Assembly: GCA_025677815.1 (NCBI GenBank)
Contig: JAIXMP010000039.1
Coordinates: forward strand, 62,001-126,000
Length of the DNA: 64,000 bases
Direction of reading: 5' to 3'
Source of the DNA: Phascolomyces articulosus
Taxonomy: Eukaryota > Mucoromycota > Mucoromycetes > Mucorales > Lichtheimiaceae
Of the stretch, positions 24,599-35,845 are shown piece after piece (position 1 is the first letter of the stretch; every line of letters begins with the position of its first letter). The position numbers were made by a program, and so were the translations under genes. The notes beneath the pieces are model-generated. The model saw nothing but the letters and a program-made list of their open reading frames with translations, was not told where the DNA came from and ran no database searches.

Positions 24599-25657
24599 AT
24601 GAAAACCGTTATTATTAAACTAGGTGGAGCAGCAATTACCAACAAGAAGGGATCATGTCAACTTGCTGATGAATCTATATTGGATACGTTGATGCAACAA
24701 ATTCAACAAGCACATGAATATCTATCAGCACATGGCCATCAACTCATATTGATTCATGGTGCTGGTAGTTTTGGACATCCTCAAGCACGAAGATATAATC
24801 TCAAAGAAGGATGGATCGCCAATTCCGGAGGATTATCCACTCCACCATTAACCAGTGCTGACGAAGAACAAGCGGTCAATCAAGCTGCATTACTTGATCA
24901 AAAAGCAGGATTTGCTCATACGCGTAAATGTCTATTGGAACTTCATTTGGCTTTACTTTCAAGATTACAACAACGTGGATTACCTGTTCTTGGATTATCC
25001 CCATTTGATCATTTGGAAACAGATGGTGGTGACAAAAGTCCCAATAGTTGTTTTGAAAATCTTGCACATCGTGCAACGCAGTACCTAAAACTTGGTTTCA
25101 TTCCATTGTTGCACGGAGATGCAGTCCTGGACCGTACACTTGGTTGCACCATTCTTTCAGGCGATATTGTCATGCACAAGTTGGTCATGTTGATGCCAAA
25201 TATTACTCGTTGTGTCTTTGTGACCGATGTGGAAGGCATTTATAATGCAGATCCCAAAACAACCAAACGGCCGAAATTGATTAAGCATATGCCTGTTCGT
25301 CCTGTTCAAGAAGCACAAGACCCATCGTCTAAAAATAATATTAATAATAACAACAAACCTTTGTCCAAACGCGGTGGTGCGACAAAGACGGCAGCCAATA
25401 GAAAACAACGCCGATTGGCGCCAGTGTCTACTTCAGCTGCTGTTGTCGATGTGACAGGAGGTATGGGCGGTAAAATCAAATGGGCTCGTCAAATCATTTT
25501 GGATGCCGCATCTACTTTGAAACGTACAGATGTGGAGATTGTTATTTGTAAAGCAGCATCACCAGAAGCAACCAAAGTAATGAGTCTTGAACCTGTTCTT
25601 GAAAAGGGTCTTCCTGTTCCTGGTCAACTTATGACGGTATTTACTTTGGCTCAATAG
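24599..25657 (+). CDS. Isopentenyl phosphate kinase (amino acid kinase fold)
   Basis: This ATP-dependent kinase converts isopentenyl phosphate to isopentenyl diphosphate. It is an archaeal-type alternative or salvage step for isoprenoid precursors, also known in plants. Intronless, 352 residues. The ATG at 24599 has a good context (ACAACAATG) and starts exactly at the conserved beta strand MKTVIIKLGGAAIT; an upstream in-frame Met adds only 14 Phe-rich residues. Motifs: lysine and glycine loop KLGGAAIT (7-14), HGAGSFGH (53-60) with the His that marks IPKs in this superfamily, SGDIV (187-191), and DVTGGMGGKI (284-293). Residues about 241-276 form a basic Asn/Lys/Arg-rich insert. No targeting signal is seen. 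It converges with EMC2. Other amino acid kinases (UMP, glutamate) lack this motif set. Confidence 0.92.
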   Translation: MKTVIIKLGGAAITNKKGSCQLADESILDTLMQQIQQAHEYLSAHGHQLILIHGAGSFGHPQARRYNLKEGWIANSGGLSTPPLTSADEEQAVNQAALLDQKAGFAHTRKCLLELHLALLSRLQQRGLPVLGLSPFDHLETDGGDKSPNSCFENLAHRATQYLKLGFIPLLHGDAVLDRTLGCTILSGDIVMHKLVMLMPNITRCVFVTDVEGIYNADPKTTKRPKLIKHMPVRPVQEAQDPSSKNNINNNNKPLSKRGGATKTAANRKQRRLAPVSTSAAVVDVTGGMGGKIKWARQIILDAASTLKRTDVEIVICKAASPEATKVMSLEPVLEKGLPVPGQLMTVFTLAQ

Positions 25658-25939
25658 TTATTTTATATCATATTTGTGTTAGGGTTTCACCGAAAAAAAA
25701 ATCATTATCCTTCCCAAATTCCATTTTATTCTATATTTCCATCAATCGAGAAGCTTTTTTCATATATAGAATCTTTGTTGTTTATGTGATACCACTATTT
25801 CCTTCTTTTTTTCCAATTTGCTATTTTTTGTATATTACTTTTTTTTTGTCTTGTTCATCCATCTTTTTATATATATATATATATTATATTATATTACTAT
25901 TATTATTAAAAATTACTTCCTATATTATCTTTTTTTTTT
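25658..25939. other. Short convergent spacer IPK / EMC2
   Basis: These 282 bases of T-rich 3' flank carry a (TA)n stretch near 25869-25885. Nothing else is visible. Confidence 0.5.
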
Positions 25940-27155
25940 TCATTTGCCAAGATATTCTTGAACCAATTGTCGAACATGTTCAGGCTGTTTAGAATAAGCC
26001 GCAAGTAATCGTTCGGTAGCAAGAGCATGTAAATCTCCTGCATGATCCGCACCGGACAGTTTGGATGCACACTATAGAAAGAAAAGAAAGAAAGAAAAAA
26101 CAAGTTTGATAAATAAAAATAATAACCACTTCATTTCTCTCTGTGAAATGGGTATTCATAGATAACCTTACCAATTGTAAACCATAAAGAGCTCGCACAT
26201 TATCTGTACATAATTCCAATACTTTGCAATAATGCTTCATTGCCAATGACAAGTTGCCAAGGGTATACACAATTTCGGCATATTTGAGAAACCAAATATG
26301 ATTGGCAGGTTGAAGAATGATCAACTCTTCACAACAAAAAGCAGCTTGTTCGTAATAATGTTGTTCTAAATACATGTTACAAAGTTCAATCCATCCTTCA
26401 TGATCATCGTAATAAGTATCCAAATATTTCGTCATAGCTTCAATGGCTTCATCCATTTTGTTTCGTTCTTTCAATAATACGATTTGACGCTTCGATGCCA
26501 ACTATATTGTAATAACGTATGTCAAGTCAATTTCAAATACTCTATTTATTCCAATCTATTTTCCTTATTCTTATTCTTCACATACATATATCAACTTACC
26601 AAATGAGTAGCATCCTTTTCTAATATAGCATCATAGACTTTTTGTGCTTCATCCAATTTTCCTTGTGCTTCTAAAAACATGCCCTTTAATCGTTGTAATC
26701 GAAGTGAACCATCACCAAACCGTTCTTGAAGTTGATCCAAACAATGCTATTCCATATCATTATATAGAAAAAGTTAATATTTCTCCTTCATCGATAACGT
26801 ATTCCAAAAAGAGATATACTCACTTGTGCTAATTCAAAATCACCCACATCCAAAGCTGCGATTGTAATTTGTTCATAGATTGGCCATACTGTAATATAAA
26901 CATTTATTTAGCATATGAAAACGCGTCTTCTTTTGTTCTCTTTTATTATATTCAATGGAGTGTTTGTTCAAGATGAAATTCCAAATGGAACTTCCTTTTT
27001 TACTTTATTTTTTTACCTTGATCTTGAAGTTTTGTAATGTATTTATCACGAATTAATCGTGCACCTAATGATGCAACATATTCTGAACGACGTTCATTGG
27101 TAGTTCGAAAAGTTTGAAGTTCTTCGATCGCGGTGGTATAGTCAAAACGCGGCAT
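25940..27155 (-). CDS. EMC2: ER membrane protein complex subunit 2 (EMC2, TPR protein)
   Basis: This is a cytosolic TPR-repeat subunit of the ER membrane insertase EMC, which inserts tail-anchored and multi-pass proteins. Exons on the minus strand: 27155-27017, 26888-26824, 26746-26600, 26501-26172 and 26071-25940 (270 residues; human is about 297). The start MPRFDYTTAIEELQTFR is followed by ARLIRDKYITKLQDQ and WPIYEQITIAALDVGDFELAQ. Then comes LQERFGDGSLRLQRLKGMFLEAQGK. The most diagnostic EMC2 block is RQIVLLKERNKMDEAIEAMTKYLDTYYDDHEGWIEL and YEQAAFCCEELIILQP. The tail ends with EYLGK. TPR-type repeats cover most of the length. Confidence 0.95.
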
Positions 27156-27205
27156 ATTATTATTTTCTCTAAAGGGCAACAGTCGTTATGAGACAACTTG
27201 AATTT

Positions 27206-27466
27206 TCACTTTGGTCTTACTCCACGCATAGCGGAGACTGGATAAAAAACTGGTGCCTTACCATTGATTATGTGAGTGGTATAGAAATACAAAATGGAAT
27301 ATCCTTTCTTATATTCATTGACTTGAATAACGAATAATACATATTCTAAAATACATTGTGTTTTATGCACATACTCATTGTCCATAATAACAAAACACAT
27401 TTCTCTTTCTCGTTTAAATTTTACAAGTAGTTCTTTGCTGTGAAACGCGATTGGACCCCATACCAC
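27206..27466 (-). pseudogene. Possible degenerate transposase fragment
   Basis: An 86-codon frame begins MVWGPIAFHSKELLVKF, which loosely resembles the VWG-I...GKS-LV strand of Tc1/mariner DDE transposases. The rest (MDNEYVHKTQCILE) does not show a clear DxE catalytic pattern, and frames upstream are broken. No terminal repeats were seen. The resemblance may be chance. Confidence 0.15.
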
Positions 27467-29185
27467 CTATAAGTATACGTTGCTGTCCGTCATCGTACAA
27501 TGGTACATTACCAATTTCTCCATTTTTCTTAGTAGTAGTATTTGTAAAACATGAATGAGTTTGCTGCAGCTTCTTGATTTATGTACGAACTTATGATTCC
27601 CATATTCAACCATTTCGATGTCAAATAAGATTAAAGAAAGCTCTTTTAACTCAATCTCTGTTATACAAACATGCAGGATTATGCAAAATAAAGTGATGTT
27701 CATCTTTTTTTTGTTACGCCATCACTTTGGGCTAAGCCCATAAAATGAAAAGCAACATAGATTTGGTTTATATCATGCATTAGATAAATAGGATATTTAT
27801 GTCCTGCATAATAGTTAACTATAATAGTAATAGCATGAAGAGAGGGGGTATATGCATTATTTTTTTTCTCACATGTCTTCTATATTCCATTATTTGATGC
27901 TGTGTTGCACACACGACTGCAACACCACACCAAAACCTGTTTATATCCAAATTGCATAACTGCAACCAGTAAGCAGAAGTTGTACAAAAAAATGTTTCAT
28001 TATTGAAGGACTCGGTGTACTTTCTCGATCGATAAATTACGTGGTAAAAAAGAGTAATATAATTATAATTATTACACAAATGAAGCAAAGCTGGTGTACT
28101 TATATATTAAATTGCACTACTACTTATCTACTGGACCCTGTATTTTATTTAATAATCATTATTGTACTTTATCAGGAAAACAAGTCTCATTTCAATTTGT
28201 ATACTACTTTTATATTACCCACAGCCAAAAGATCAAACAGGCAATTTTTACGCCATCAATTTTGTTTTACTATTAATTAATAACTAAATATTACGTTTAT
28301 TGAGCTTTCCCTTATAATCATGATGTCTCCTACATACCAACTTTATCTATACTATTATAGTAAATTTGGTAAAGATGATACATGTTGCAATAGAATCTGA
28401 TATATAACTTTTGTCATAGCTTTGATGTTATTGATGATGATAAAAGATGCAAAAATACTAATAGATTTCTAGAGCAGTTTTCTCTTTTTGACTTCTTCGC
28501 AGCGTTACATTTTAGGCAACACCCGGATATATTGTGCTTAGTTACCAAATATCAAGATAATTCCGTAATACATAGTGCTATGAGAAACCACATCATCATC
28601 ATTATAACAAAAGTAGGCTTTATTCTTTCTCTTGGAAAAGAATTCTCATTTTGTCACAACTGATATTCGTTATGATAAAATCTATATAATCATCATCTAT
28701 TATTTATATTTTGATTCTCAAAAGAAGATCTTCTGTATATACTAAAGAGGTGGCGTCCATTCATATATACATCTTTGTATTTATTGGAATAGAAGATAAT
28801 CTCTGCTCAGCTGCTCCATCGCCACCAAAACAATAACCCATCCATTTACCATCATTGTAGTAGGGCTTTGTTGAAAAATAAACACACGAATCATTTCCAA
28901 CGATTGCCGCTATTTTTGGATTCAAGCATATTTTAAAAAGCCTATCGATGTAGGTCTAGAACTTTTTTTCACATTGATCCATGGTAATCCGTTTGCATCG
29001 TCTCTGTGTCAACTCAAAAAGTAAAAATAGAGTCTCGAAAGGTTTGGTGGTGGCAGCTTCATTACATCAACCAGAAAAATGAATCGGTCACAGTACGTAA
29101 TTAGTTTGTTATTATTTCAATAATACCATACTTACAATGAGTAATGCTCAATACTGCGACATTTATTATAATAACTTTTACATAC

Positions 29186-29290
29186 CTTCCATGACCTTCC
29201 GTTTCATATATTACGAAAAGTTCATTTTTAGCATCAGGAACTGAATTTCTTGATATAGTTTCTAAATACTTTCTATTAAACCTGTCATGT
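29186..29290 (-). pseudogene. Isolated exon-like segment of unknown gene
   Basis: An open stretch reading HDRFNRKYLETISRNS then VPDAKNELFVIYETEGHG is bounded by a plausible acceptor (GGTCAG, branch TTTAACTAC) and donor (AAG|GTATGT). It may be a remnant or one exon of an unrecognised minus-strand gene. No homology is recognised. Confidence 0.2.
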
Positions 29291-30779
29291 CTGACCAATA
29301 TTCCAAGTAGTTAAATATCAATAGACACTACCAAGCGGCCAATTATCCAAAGGCAACATATGCCTAGATATATGTATAAAGGCATGCCCATTTTTCAGAG
29401 TCTGTCGTAGTAAAAAAAAAAAAAAAAAAAAAAGAAACATAGAAGTAACAATTATAAAAACACCTACTACAAGAGGCGATTTCTAATAATAAAAGAATAT
29501 AGCTCTCTACCATTATCTCGGTTTCTAAGAAGCTTCCATTTATAAAAAAAAAAGGTTTACTCCAAAACGATGTTATAACGCTATTAACAACGATAGTGTT
29601 TTCAACCAGTTAGTACAATCCAAAAAAAACTCAAAGAATACGTAGCATAAAGAAAGGAATTTACATTTGAAAACTGAGTCAAAGTATATTGATAAAGTTA
29701 TGTCCAAAAGAAAACACAAACACTACATCATGACTCGGGGTTTTCTTACGGGATCATCTATTAGATCCACATGTTCAGCTGGGCTGCGCACCTTTTTATT
29801 ATTACCGTATACTATTGAACTGAATACAATCATAGAAAAGCTGGTGTAATGTCATCCTCAGCATCTGCAAGATGAAGTATAAGGTCTTGAAACCCATGAA
29901 TATCTTTGTTCCATTACAAGGCAAATCAGCTGACATCGACCTGATTGCGATTGCTCTTATGATACTCGTGACTTACTACACCAAGGTCACGAAACTTCTC
30001 AACGTGCAAATACTATTTTGTTATTGATCCATTCACCGACATTTCTGACTATACGTCATCTTTTAGATAAGTACTCAATATAGTAACCGTAATCGGTGCT
30101 CCTCGCAGATTTTATATGGTGATGAATGAAAACTGCGTTTTTTGTATTCTTTTTTTTTATTAACCTTTTTTTCATACTAAATCATCTTACAACTGTTTTA
30201 TTTATCATTATCGCATAAAAAGTAGGACACTAGTGACCAGCTTATAAGTTATAGTAATATAGATTCAACGATATATAGAGTGATTTTCATTCTTTATAGA
30301 ATATTTTTCTTGTTGAGAAATGGTGAATTTATTTCTCACAGCCCAGCCATAGGAAGCGATGTTTCAAGTTAAAGCACTACTGGTAGTATGCGGTGTACCA
30401 TGCCGAAATATCAATCTAAAAACTCCGTGTCGTGCCAAAATGAATCATCTCATCAAACTTTAGGGGGATATAGGCTTTTTTTTTACTTGGCAATGTAACA
30501 ATTTTGTTATCCTAGGTTGTCATGGGTAAACTTTATATTATATTTAAGTTCTAACTCGTTTTAGATCTGTAACGAATAATGAATGTAATAATATGTAGTG
30601 CTCTACATTATTGGTTATAATAAAAACTGTTGGCGCATCTAGTAACTATAATAAAGATCAATATATCCCGTAGCTTTTTTAGGTTAAAGTCTTTCGCCTT
30701 ATGACGAATTTATTATTGAGGGTTTTATTGAGGAAACCCAAATAATTTTCGACAAGTGTTAAAAACAAGGGTTAGTGGT

Positions 30780-31651
30780 TCAATTTTCCTGGTTATTATT
30801 ATTGTTCAAATGATATTCGATTTTGTTTACTTTATCGCCATCACGGAGCATTAGAAATTGCTCAAGAGCAGAAGGCAATTTTTCAATATAATATGGAAGC
30901 TTAGCAATATTGTAAAATGCTACGGAAGGCATTTTAATATCAGTATGTGACTGATATATGTATTGACATTTATGCCACCGCCACATTACCGCATTTAGTA
31001 GTTGGGTGATGTGCCTTTTCGTGAGGTATAGATCTATAATGTTTTTGAATATATAGAATAAAAAATATTGTTCAAAGTAGTACTTTATATATACCGAGGT
31101 ATCTACCATTCATTACAATAGGAACATGGATCAGATTAAATGGATCCTGTAATAAATTTATTTATATTAAAAATAATGAAAGCAATAGATGGAATCAATT
31201 CATCTTTTCAACAGTGAATTATCATGATGCATTGTTATCTTTAACTGATAAATCTTCAATCACTGCTGTATTAGTGTTGAAATGGATACTGGCGTTTATA
31301 TCATTGTTATTGTACATTTGTTCGATTTCCTGAGCAAACTCAACAATCACTTTTGGATGGAACACAGTATCTTTGACTGTTAATGAAAGTCGCCTGTTGA
31401 GTGGGAGAATATATACCATGTCTGGAACCATGACAGCGTAGTGTTTTGGTACATATTTATTTCCCCGATGCACAGCTTTATATACTGAAAAAATGATAAA
31501 AGTGATTATGTCCGTCATAGTACACCTTGCAACTATATATGTGCAATAGTTTCTAAATATTAAACAATAGAAGAAATATAAAAACGATCATTACATTTGG
31601 TAATCATGGCATTTGGAGAATATTTAACAGCTTTTTCAACTGAAAGCTCCA
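30780..31651 (-). CDS. Putative spliced gene of unknown function (5' end not found)
   Basis: Four consecutive exon-like blocks on the minus strand keep phase: 31651-31595, 31484-31246, 31146-31107 and 31033-30780. They give about 196 residues reading VELSVEKAVKYSPNAM, LYKAVHRGNKYVPKHY, VMVPDMVYILPLNRRL, DPFNLIHVPIVMN and DLYLTKRHITQLLNAV, ending NNNNQEN. The first intron shows a CTAAC branch site; the second donor (GTTAAA) is weak. A further upstream block at 31957-31922 (GAC GTA ATA ... CGC AAG) is bounded by TAG and GT, but I could not connect it in phase. No family is recognised. It could be a lineage-specific gene or a decayed one. Confidence 0.35.
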
Positions 31652-33952
31652 CTATTTTGTTATTGTTAGTTAAATGTAATGTTAACTACAGCTTTCTCGG
31701 TTTGCTGTGGGTCAGTGCAATGAAAAAAGCTTTAAGACAATACAATAGTATTGAGTGTTCCTATATGATTTATTACTTTGCCAAAATAATGTTACACAAC
31801 TTGATGGCACTAGTTGGATAAAGAGTTAAGTGCTTCGTGTTTCATATCACTTGGCTTCGAAAGCGTAGCATTTGAACGTTATTTTTTTTTTCAGAAAAAA
31901 ACAGTAGTTGAATACATGGACCTTGCGGAAATTTGCAATATATTTCTTTATTACGTCCTATTTAACTTATATTATATAGTAGAAGAGGTAATTAAAGCAC
32001 CAGTTGGGTGTTATTTGCCATGACATCATTGTCTGTTTTAGTTGTCGATAAGATCCCGTTTATACAAGTTATGGAAAGATACTCATCAGTATTTTAAAAC
32101 GAATATCAGCTGACTATGATATTGATCATGGGGGCTATAGTTCAAAAAAATATAATGAATGTATACAGAAAAGAAAAGTCTTTTTCGCCGGGTAGGTAGA
32201 CATTTGAAACTGTTTTGTCTTTTGATGATTTAAAATCCGACTTCGCGCCGCCTTTTTTTTCCTAATATAAGCATAGATTACTACATTTTTGCATGAAAAT
32301 ATTTGACAGGTTGTTCCATCTTTCGAAACAGAAGTGGCGCTGTCAGTAGAAAAGTATAGTTTTTTTTTTTTTTTGCTGGTTCATGATGAAGTATCATTAT
32401 GTAATAACAGGAAATAATTTAACCTTGAGTGATGGTGGTGACAAGAAAAGGGTCATTCGGGGATTTGGAAAAAGAAAACATTCCACTGCTGATAATAATA
32501 AATGATTGAATTTTATTTTGATCATCTAAAAGTATGAGACTTTAGTAATATAAATACTCTTGCTGCGATGGTAAAGTCGATATAATGAATCGGTAATGGC
32601 CCACGGTAGATGTCTATACCCATAGAGTCAAATAAGGAAAGAAAGATACTCATGGCAAAATTGATATGTCATACAAACCTTATTGTTGTGCCAAGTCACG
32701 GGGAAAAGCAGTGAAATGACTTACAAAGTAAACAAGGAACACGTGGAAATGTGTTGGCCCCGTGCAAAGCTGTTGCCTGTGGACAATGCTAATATTGGTT
32801 AAATTAGATATATTCTAGGAGGAATGATTTTTTCTATCTTTTATAATAGTTGTGTTGGTGCTCTCTTGCGTTATTTTTAAAAGTAGACGTGGAAGCCTCA
32901 AAACTTCGCGCCAAGATGTGTATAAATAAATATGTTCCATATACATCTTTCAATGTTTTACGGCTTTACTACTATAATAAGCTGTTGTTATATTTACTTT
33001 CTTTTGTTCTTAAGTTTACATCATCCAGATTCTACCATTATCTATCAACATCCCTAACCAATAATGAATAATCATCAGACAATTCTAGTAAATATCGGGG
33101 GAAAAGTTTTGTCACTCAATGAAAGCAGTTTGTTCAGTACACGCTTTATCTTCCCCAAACACTGTTGGCTTTTTACAAGAAAGAAAAAGGAAATAAACAA
33201 AAACGTGCTAATTTTAGTGAGTTGGTGAGAACTTATTCTTTCGAACGGCAGCACTATATACTATTTGAGTTGTTTTAGAAGGTTTCTGACTTAGTCAGAC
33301 CAATTATTTGTTTTATTGTTTTCTGGAATGAATAGGAAGTACAATTTTTTTTGGTAGTTTCACTAAATCAACAGATAATGTACAATTAATACACGATCGG
33401 AGCTAAAATTGCTATCCCATTTTTGACGCCATAATCTGGCGCACCTTACACCTAGTACTCCTTATAAACATTGTGCCATTTTCTCACGAAGGTTGTTGGC
33501 TCAATAAAGAAATGGCTTTTCAGTGCATCGATACACTACTGTACGAATAAGAAGACTGTTTCAATCCAGCACTCTATTATTTCGCTATTTTTGTAAAAGC
33601 TCGGAATAGTTGCTCAGTTTTGGATTTTAAAATTCAATGAAAAAGACCAACCGCGCCGATATGCATGCGTGCCCAGCATGCCAAAGTATCATCAGCATAA
33701 CTACGTATTATGATGTAAGTAAGAAGCAAATGTCAAACTATGTGTACCAGCAGGAAGAGAGAGCCAGGAAAAATAAGGTAACTAAAAATAAAACTGTGTT
33801 CTCATTACTTTTATAGTAACGGATTTCACTAACTTTTGCCCAAATCGTCCGGATTTACAGCAAAATACCAAATAAGGTTTGCCGTAGTCATTTTTCTCTT
33901 GTTGTAAAACAATACAATGTCTTATTTTTGTTGATTTCATCCAATATGCGTG

Positions 33953-34186
33953 GTAATAAATGGTTTCATATTTAAGTACTTTTTTATGTATATATACAAA
34001 TATATGCAGTATGGTGATTTATATTACATTAAGTAAAACACTTCAAGAATTAAAGACTTCTATAACATCCAGCTTGATAACACAACACTTGGTACCAGTA
34101 GAAAACGTTGTATCTTTATACGAAAGAATTCCGATGACCCTTTGTATATATACAAAAAAATACTTAAATATAAAACCATTTATTAC
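33953..34186. mobile_element. MITE-like element with about 47-bp terminal inverted repeats
   Basis: The left arm 33953-34000 and right arm 34141-34186 are reverse complements over 46-48 bases with two mismatches and one 2-base gap. They share GTAATAAATGGTTT-ATATTTAAGTA, a T run and GTATATATACAAA. A 140-bp interior separates them. Both ends carry a TA, as expected for Tc1/mariner-type target duplications. An open frame crosses the element but need not be coding. A structured RNA hairpin locus is an alternative. Confidence 0.6.
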
Positions 34187-35600
34187 TAACTACAACAAAC
34201 CACTTGATTTGGTGTGGTGACTTCGGGAAAAAATAAGTAAATCCGTAAAATTAAATTACTTCTATTGCATCTCTCTCTCTTGCTCTCTCGATCTCTTTCT
34301 TTCTATTTTCTCATACATATTCATAAGGCATTATCTTAGATATTTGATGAGATAGTATACATCTTCCCATCAATCAATAAAAGCATCGTTTGGCTGAGCA
34401 TCGTTTCAGATTCTGATGCTACAGGATAATATGGAATATTAATTTGTGCACAGATGATTTATTCTTCAGATGTTCCTCCTATTATATGATGCAGCATAAT
34501 TAATAGTGCCCTCATGAAAATGTAAGTATCTTTTTCGTGGAGCAATGTCATTTAAGTATATTATTAAATAGCTTTTGCTTTTGTTAAAGTCCGTCCTTGG
34601 CAACAATTTTCATCATTACTATAACAGATGGTTGTTTGTGTTACATTCCACTTTTTGATTATTTCAAAGGCGCCGCAAAAGGCTAAACCCAAGAACTGGG
34701 AAGAGTAGATTTAGAAGGCATAAGCCCACTTTCAGACGTGCCTAAACCATTAAAAAGATAAACGCCGGCTCAAGATATAATAAGTAAATGATAGTGACGA
34801 TGATGGTGCTCCACATTATTGAAATAATTACTATGGTATATTGCAATTAAAATATAATTAAATTGGTCCTGGAACCTTGGTGGCCCCTCATATTCTCTTG
34901 TGAAATATTATGCTAGGAGAAGACAATAGGTTCCAAACATTGATTATCAAAATATAATCTGTTGTTTTTGTTAATTAAAGATAGTTTCTGAGTTCCAGAA
35001 CATCCGCATTTATCGCTTTTGTTGCCACTTCTTTTTTTATTCTAGAGATCGCCATAGTTAGAACTGCTAAACAATAGTATGGGAATCTCAAATTTAGTTC
35101 AAATTGCCTTACTATGTTCATGTAATATGTTATGAATTAGTAGCTTACAAATATAAATATAAACATTTTTATGTTTCCACAATTATAAAAATCATATAGT
35201 GTTGGTTGGTTTTGCGCTGAGCAGTAGTAAACAATGACGATCGCAAATATTACGAAATAATACAGTCATTTATTTATAGGAGTGATGTATATTATATGAT
35301 CTAAATATGTGGAATTTTAGCCCTCTTGACATGCTTTGTTGTTATATAAATAACAATTTTTTATATTTATAATTTATAAACTATATTTATGATACATTTA
35401 CTGTGAAAAGAATTTTCTAGCTGAGTAAAAAAACGTTTTTGTAATCCAATAATTTAAACATTTGCGGGCGCTGTTGGGAAATTTTGGGGAGGAAAGAAAA
35501 AAGTTTGCAATCATGCGGTGGCACTAGCTCCCTTTCTTTTTTCCAATTTCTTTCAAGGGTGCGCCACTTTTTTTTTCTTTTCTTTTTCAACTTTGGAATC

Positions 35601-35609
35601 GTATAAATA
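35601..35609 (+). promoter_or_regulatory. TATA-like box upstream of the PAS kinase gene
   Basis: TATAAATA sits about 240 bases before the start codon in a T-rich promoter. The distance implies a leader of roughly 200 bases if it is used. Confidence 0.35.
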
Positions 35610-35845
35610 CAAGAACGTCCCCATTTTTTGCAACTTTTCCTGGAATTTATCTGGTACGATACTTTAATAACTGCCGAGTGTATATATATAACACTACAAA
35701 TAAATATGCTAAAAGACTCTACATGAATTTAAACTAATCTCAAATAATGATAATCTCATTTTTTCAATAGACAAATTAGCAGCATTTTTATGCAACGATT
35801 TTAAATATTAGTGTATATGACAGCTATCAAAAAGCAAGGAATACA

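Larger units (their letters stand above)
27156..30779. other. Gene-poor interval, left part
   Basis: No confident gene is found. There is a minus-strand frame at 27206-27466 weakly reminiscent of a transposase. A candidate exon on the minus strand, 29290-29186, is flanked by a CAG acceptor with a TTTAACTAC branch site and a GTATGT donor. There is an A22 run near 29411-29432. The base texture differs from the neighbouring genic DNA, with fewer homopolymer runs. This looks like decayed sequence. Confidence 0.4.
31652..35845. other. Gene-poor interval, right part, including PAS kinase promoter
   Basis: There is no confident gene. A MITE-like inverted-repeat element lies at 33953-34186. Short frames (for example 31814-32023, 32850-33071) lack domain character. 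From about 35460 the sequence turns into a GC-richer, then T-rich promoter with a TATA-like TATAAATA before the PAS kinase gene. Confidence 0.4.

Noticed and set aside
25009..25408. Antisense frames opposite the isopentenyl phosphate kinase gene
   Set aside because: They overlap a confidently coded gene and show no domain of their own.
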